Below, in pieces: positions 62,382-64,000 of a DNA stretch of 64,000 nucleotides. The notes below the pieces were generated by a model. The model was not told the DNA's origin. It did not search any database and worked only from the letters and a program-made list of their open reading frames with translations. The stretch comes from Dechloromonas hortensis (lineage in GTDB: Bacteria > Pseudomonadota > Gammaproteobacteria > Burkholderiales > Rhodocyclaceae): contig NZ_SSSQ01000002.1 in NCBI RefSeq assembly GCF_009469765.1, positions 1 through 64,000 of the forward strand. Direction: 5' to 3'. Numbering within the stretch: position 1 is the first letter of the stretch; each line of letters opens with the position of its first letter. A program made the translations under genes and the position numbers.

Positions 62382-62774
62382 ATGCCCCATCTCATCTACG
62401 AATACACCGACAACCTTGACCCGGCCGAGGCCGACATCAAGGGGCTGCTGAAAAAATCCAACCAGGTGTTGATCGACCAGGGTGGGGTGTTCCCGATCGG
62501 CGGTATCCGTTCCCGCGCCATCCGCCTCAACGACTACTGCGTCGCGGATGGCACGGTCGATGACGCCTTCGTGCATGCGACGCTGAAGATCGGCGGTGGA
62601 CGTTCGGAAGAGGCCAAAAAGAAGGCCGGCGACGAGCTGTTCAAGATGATCAGCGAGCATTTCGCCGCCATTTACCAGAAACGCACGCTGGCCCTGTCGA
62701 TGGAAATCGTCGAGTTCAGCGAAGCCGGCACCTGGAAGCAAAACAATATTCACGCCCGCTACAAGAAGGCCTAA
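62382..62774 (+). CDS. hpaF: 5-carboxymethyl-2-hydroxymuconate delta-isomerase HpaF
   Basis: The 130-residue tautomerase-fold enzyme starts MPHLIYEYTDNL with Pro2, the expected catalytic base after Met removal. 'GGVFPIGGIRSRAIRLNDYC' and 'FVHATLKIGGGRSEE' match CHMI. It converts CHM to 5-oxo-pent-3-ene-1,2,5-tricarboxylate, the substrate of HpaG. Confidence 0.92.
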   Translation: MPHLIYEYTDNLDPAEADIKGLLKKSNQVLIDQGGVFPIGGIRSRAIRLNDYCVADGTVDDAFVHATLKIGGGRSEEAKKKAGDELFKMISEHFAAIYQKRTLALSMEIVEFSEAGTWKQNNIHARYKKA

Positions 62775-62794
62775 CCCCACCAAGAGGAATGAAC

Positions 62795-63598
62795 ATGCTT
62801 AGCCAAGACATTATCGAAGCGACTGCCCGTCGCTTCCACGAAGCCGAAAAGACCCGCCAGCAGATCCGACAGATCTCGCTGGATTACCCGGAAATCACCA
62901 TTCCCGACGCCTATGCGATCCAGAAGGCCTGGGTCGACATGAAGCTCGCCGAGGGCCGCAAGATCGTCGGCCACAAGATCGGCCTGACCTCGCGCGCCAT
63001 GCAGATGTCGTCGCAGATCAACGAGCCGGACTACGGCACGCTGCTCGACGACATGGTCTTCGCCGATGGCGGCGAGATCCCGGTCGACCGCTTCATCGTG
63101 CCGATGATCGAGGTCGAACTGGCCTTCATCCTCAAGGACCGCCTCGAAGGCGAGAACGTCAGCATGCTCGACGTGCTGTCGGCCACCGACTACGTGATCC
63201 CGGCGCTGGAACTGATCGATGCCCGCTCGCAGCGCATCGACCCGGAAAGCAAGCGGCCGCGCAAGGTGTTCGACACCATTTCCGACAATGCCGCCAACGC
63301 TGGCATCATCATGGGCGGCCGTCCGGTCAAGCCGCTCGACATCGACCTGCGCTGGGTCTCGGCGCTGCTCTACCGCAACGGCGTGATCGAGGAAACCGGC
63401 GTCGCGGCAGGCGTCCTGAACCACCCGGCGAACGGTATCTCCTGGCTGGCCAAGCGCTTCGCGCCGCACGGCGTGGCGCTCGAGCCGGGCCAGATCATCC
63501 TCGCCGGTTCCTTCACACGGCCGGTCCCGGCCAGCCGGGGCGACACCTTCCATGTCGATTACGGCCCGCTCGGCAACATCACTTGCCGTTTTGTCTGA
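62795..63598 (+). CDS. hpaH: 2-oxohept-3-ene-1,7-dioate hydratase HpaH
   Basis: The 267-residue enzyme of the MhpD/HpaH hydratase family has 'ALQ..' family features such as '[20 protein letters not shown]', '[20 protein letters not shown]', 'YGTLLDDMV' and 'VEVELAF'-like '[18 protein letters not shown]'. It hydrates OHED to 4-hydroxy-2-oxoheptanedioate. Of two nearby ATGs I chose 62795 because AGAGGA directly abuts the first one (62789); the resulting length equals that of E. coli HpaH. Confidence 0.92.
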   Translation: MLSQDIIEATARRFHEAEKTRQQIRQISLDYPEITIPDAYAIQKAWVDMKLAEGRKIVGHKIGLTSRAMQMSSQINEPDYGTLLDDMVFADGGEIPVDRFIVPMIEVELAFILKDRLEGENVSMLDVLSATDYVIPALELIDARSQRIDPESKRPRKVFDTISDNAANAGIIMGGRPVKPLDIDLRWVSALLYRNGVIEETGVAAGVLNHPANGISWLAKRFAPHGVALEPGQIILAGSFTRPVPASRGDTFHVDYGPLGNITCRFV

Positions 63599-63614
63599 AA
63601 AACAGGAGTCGACC

Positions 63615-64000
63615 GTGGAAATGCCCCTCAACACCTTCAAGCGCGCACTGGCTGCTGGCGAAACCCAGATCGGCCTGTTTCTCGGCCTGGCCAACGCCTA
63701 CACCGCCGAAATCGTCGCCGGTACCGGCTTCGACTGGCTGCTGATCGACGGCGAGCACGGTCCGAACGACCTGCGCAGCATCATCGAACAGTTGCAGGCG
63801 CTGGCCCCGTACCCGGTCAAGCCGGTGGTGCGCACCGTTGACCACGACGTCGCCCGCATCAAGCAGTTGCTCGATGGCGGTGCCCAGACGCTGATGGTGC
63901 CGATGGTCGAGACCGCCGCCGATGCCGAAAAGTTGGTCCGCGCCATGCGCTACCCGCCACATGGGATCCGTGGCGTCGGCACGGCGATGGCCCGCGCCGC
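63615..64000 (+). CDS. hpaI: 4-hydroxy-2-oxoheptanedioate aldolase HpaI, N-terminal part
   Basis: The first 128 codons are inside the window. The sequence '[20 protein letters not shown]', '[16 protein letters not shown]', 'QTLMVPMVE' and '[17 protein letters not shown]' is plainly HpaI, the class II aldolase that releases pyruvate and succinate semialdehyde. The start is GTG at 63615 (AGGAG 6 bp upstream) or ATG at 63621. The gene continues beyond the right edge. Confidence 0.93.
   Translation, partial: MEMPLNTFKRALAAGETQIGLFLGLANAYTAEIVAGTGFDWLLIDGEHGPNDLRSIIEQLQALAPYPVKPVVRTVDHDVARIKQLLDGGAQTLMVPMVETAADAEKLVRAMRYPPHGIRGVGTAMARA

Overview
The window is high-GC DNA from a betaproteobacterium, most likely Rhodocyclales (Dechloromonas/Azonexus/Azoarcus/Thauera type). 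This is inferred from gene families: CoA-dependent phenylacetate genes next to a Liv-type ABC transporter, a six-component phenol-hydroxylase-type oxygenase, an aromatic amine dehydrogenase, and a homoprotocatechuate meta-cleavage operon with a TRAP transporter. No rRNA, tRNA, CRISPR array or transposase gene was seen.

Region 1 (1-15298) is a phenylacetyl-CoA-type island with two divergent arms around an AT-rich control region (8755-9132). The minus arm reads paaN, paaG, paaH, paaI, paaK, paaJ, an ABC solute-binding protein and a cut-off enoyl-CoA hydratase. The plus arm reads a one-subunit diiron oxygenase, its flavin/2Fe-2S reductase, livH, livM, livG and a hemerythrin-LivF fusion. The multicomponent epoxidase paaABCDE is absent, and the diiron protein plus reductase stands where it would be expected.

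Region 2 (15429-24285) holds housekeeping and accessory genes: a membrane hybrid histidine kinase, a NERD-domain protein, cysDN, periplasmic CuZn superoxide dismutase, fumC and a DUF2789 gene.

Region 3 (24385-34113) has the regulators hpaR and hpaA around an orphan TRAP binding protein. Next comes a 4.4-kb redox/detoxification cassette (HxlR regulator, hydrolase, MDR, SDR, Old Yellow Enzyme), which is bracketed by a direct repeat whose second copy contains a decayed gene remnant. A GAF-EAL phosphodiesterase and a YkgJ-type protein follow.

Region 4 (34397-53847) carries dmpKLMNOP, an orphan ABC binding protein, an AraC regulator, the aromatic amine dehydrogenase genes aauBEDA with two c-type cytochromes, an envelope cluster (DUF1329, DUF1302, MMPL/RND, YCF48-like) and an aldehyde dehydrogenase.

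Region 5 (53954-64000) is a GNAT gene, then dctPQM and hpaG1-G2-E-D-D-F-H-I, the last gene cut by the window edge.

Regions 3 to 5 read as one system. Amine dehydrogenase plus aldehyde dehydrogenase would turn tyramine or phenylethylamine into (hydroxy)phenylacetate. A hydroxylase makes 3,4-dihydroxyphenylacetate, and the hpa genes cleave it to pyruvate and succinate semialdehyde. No flavin-type HpaBC hydroxylase is present, so the dmp-type oxygenase is a candidate for that step. Four promoters (before the orphan dctP, dmpK, the AraC gene and dctPQM) share a TAAYATNTTA palindrome. In three of them it starts 9 bp after the start of the -35 box, and two promoters carry a second copy exactly 23 bp further on. 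Phenylacetate made from phenylethylamine could feed region 1.
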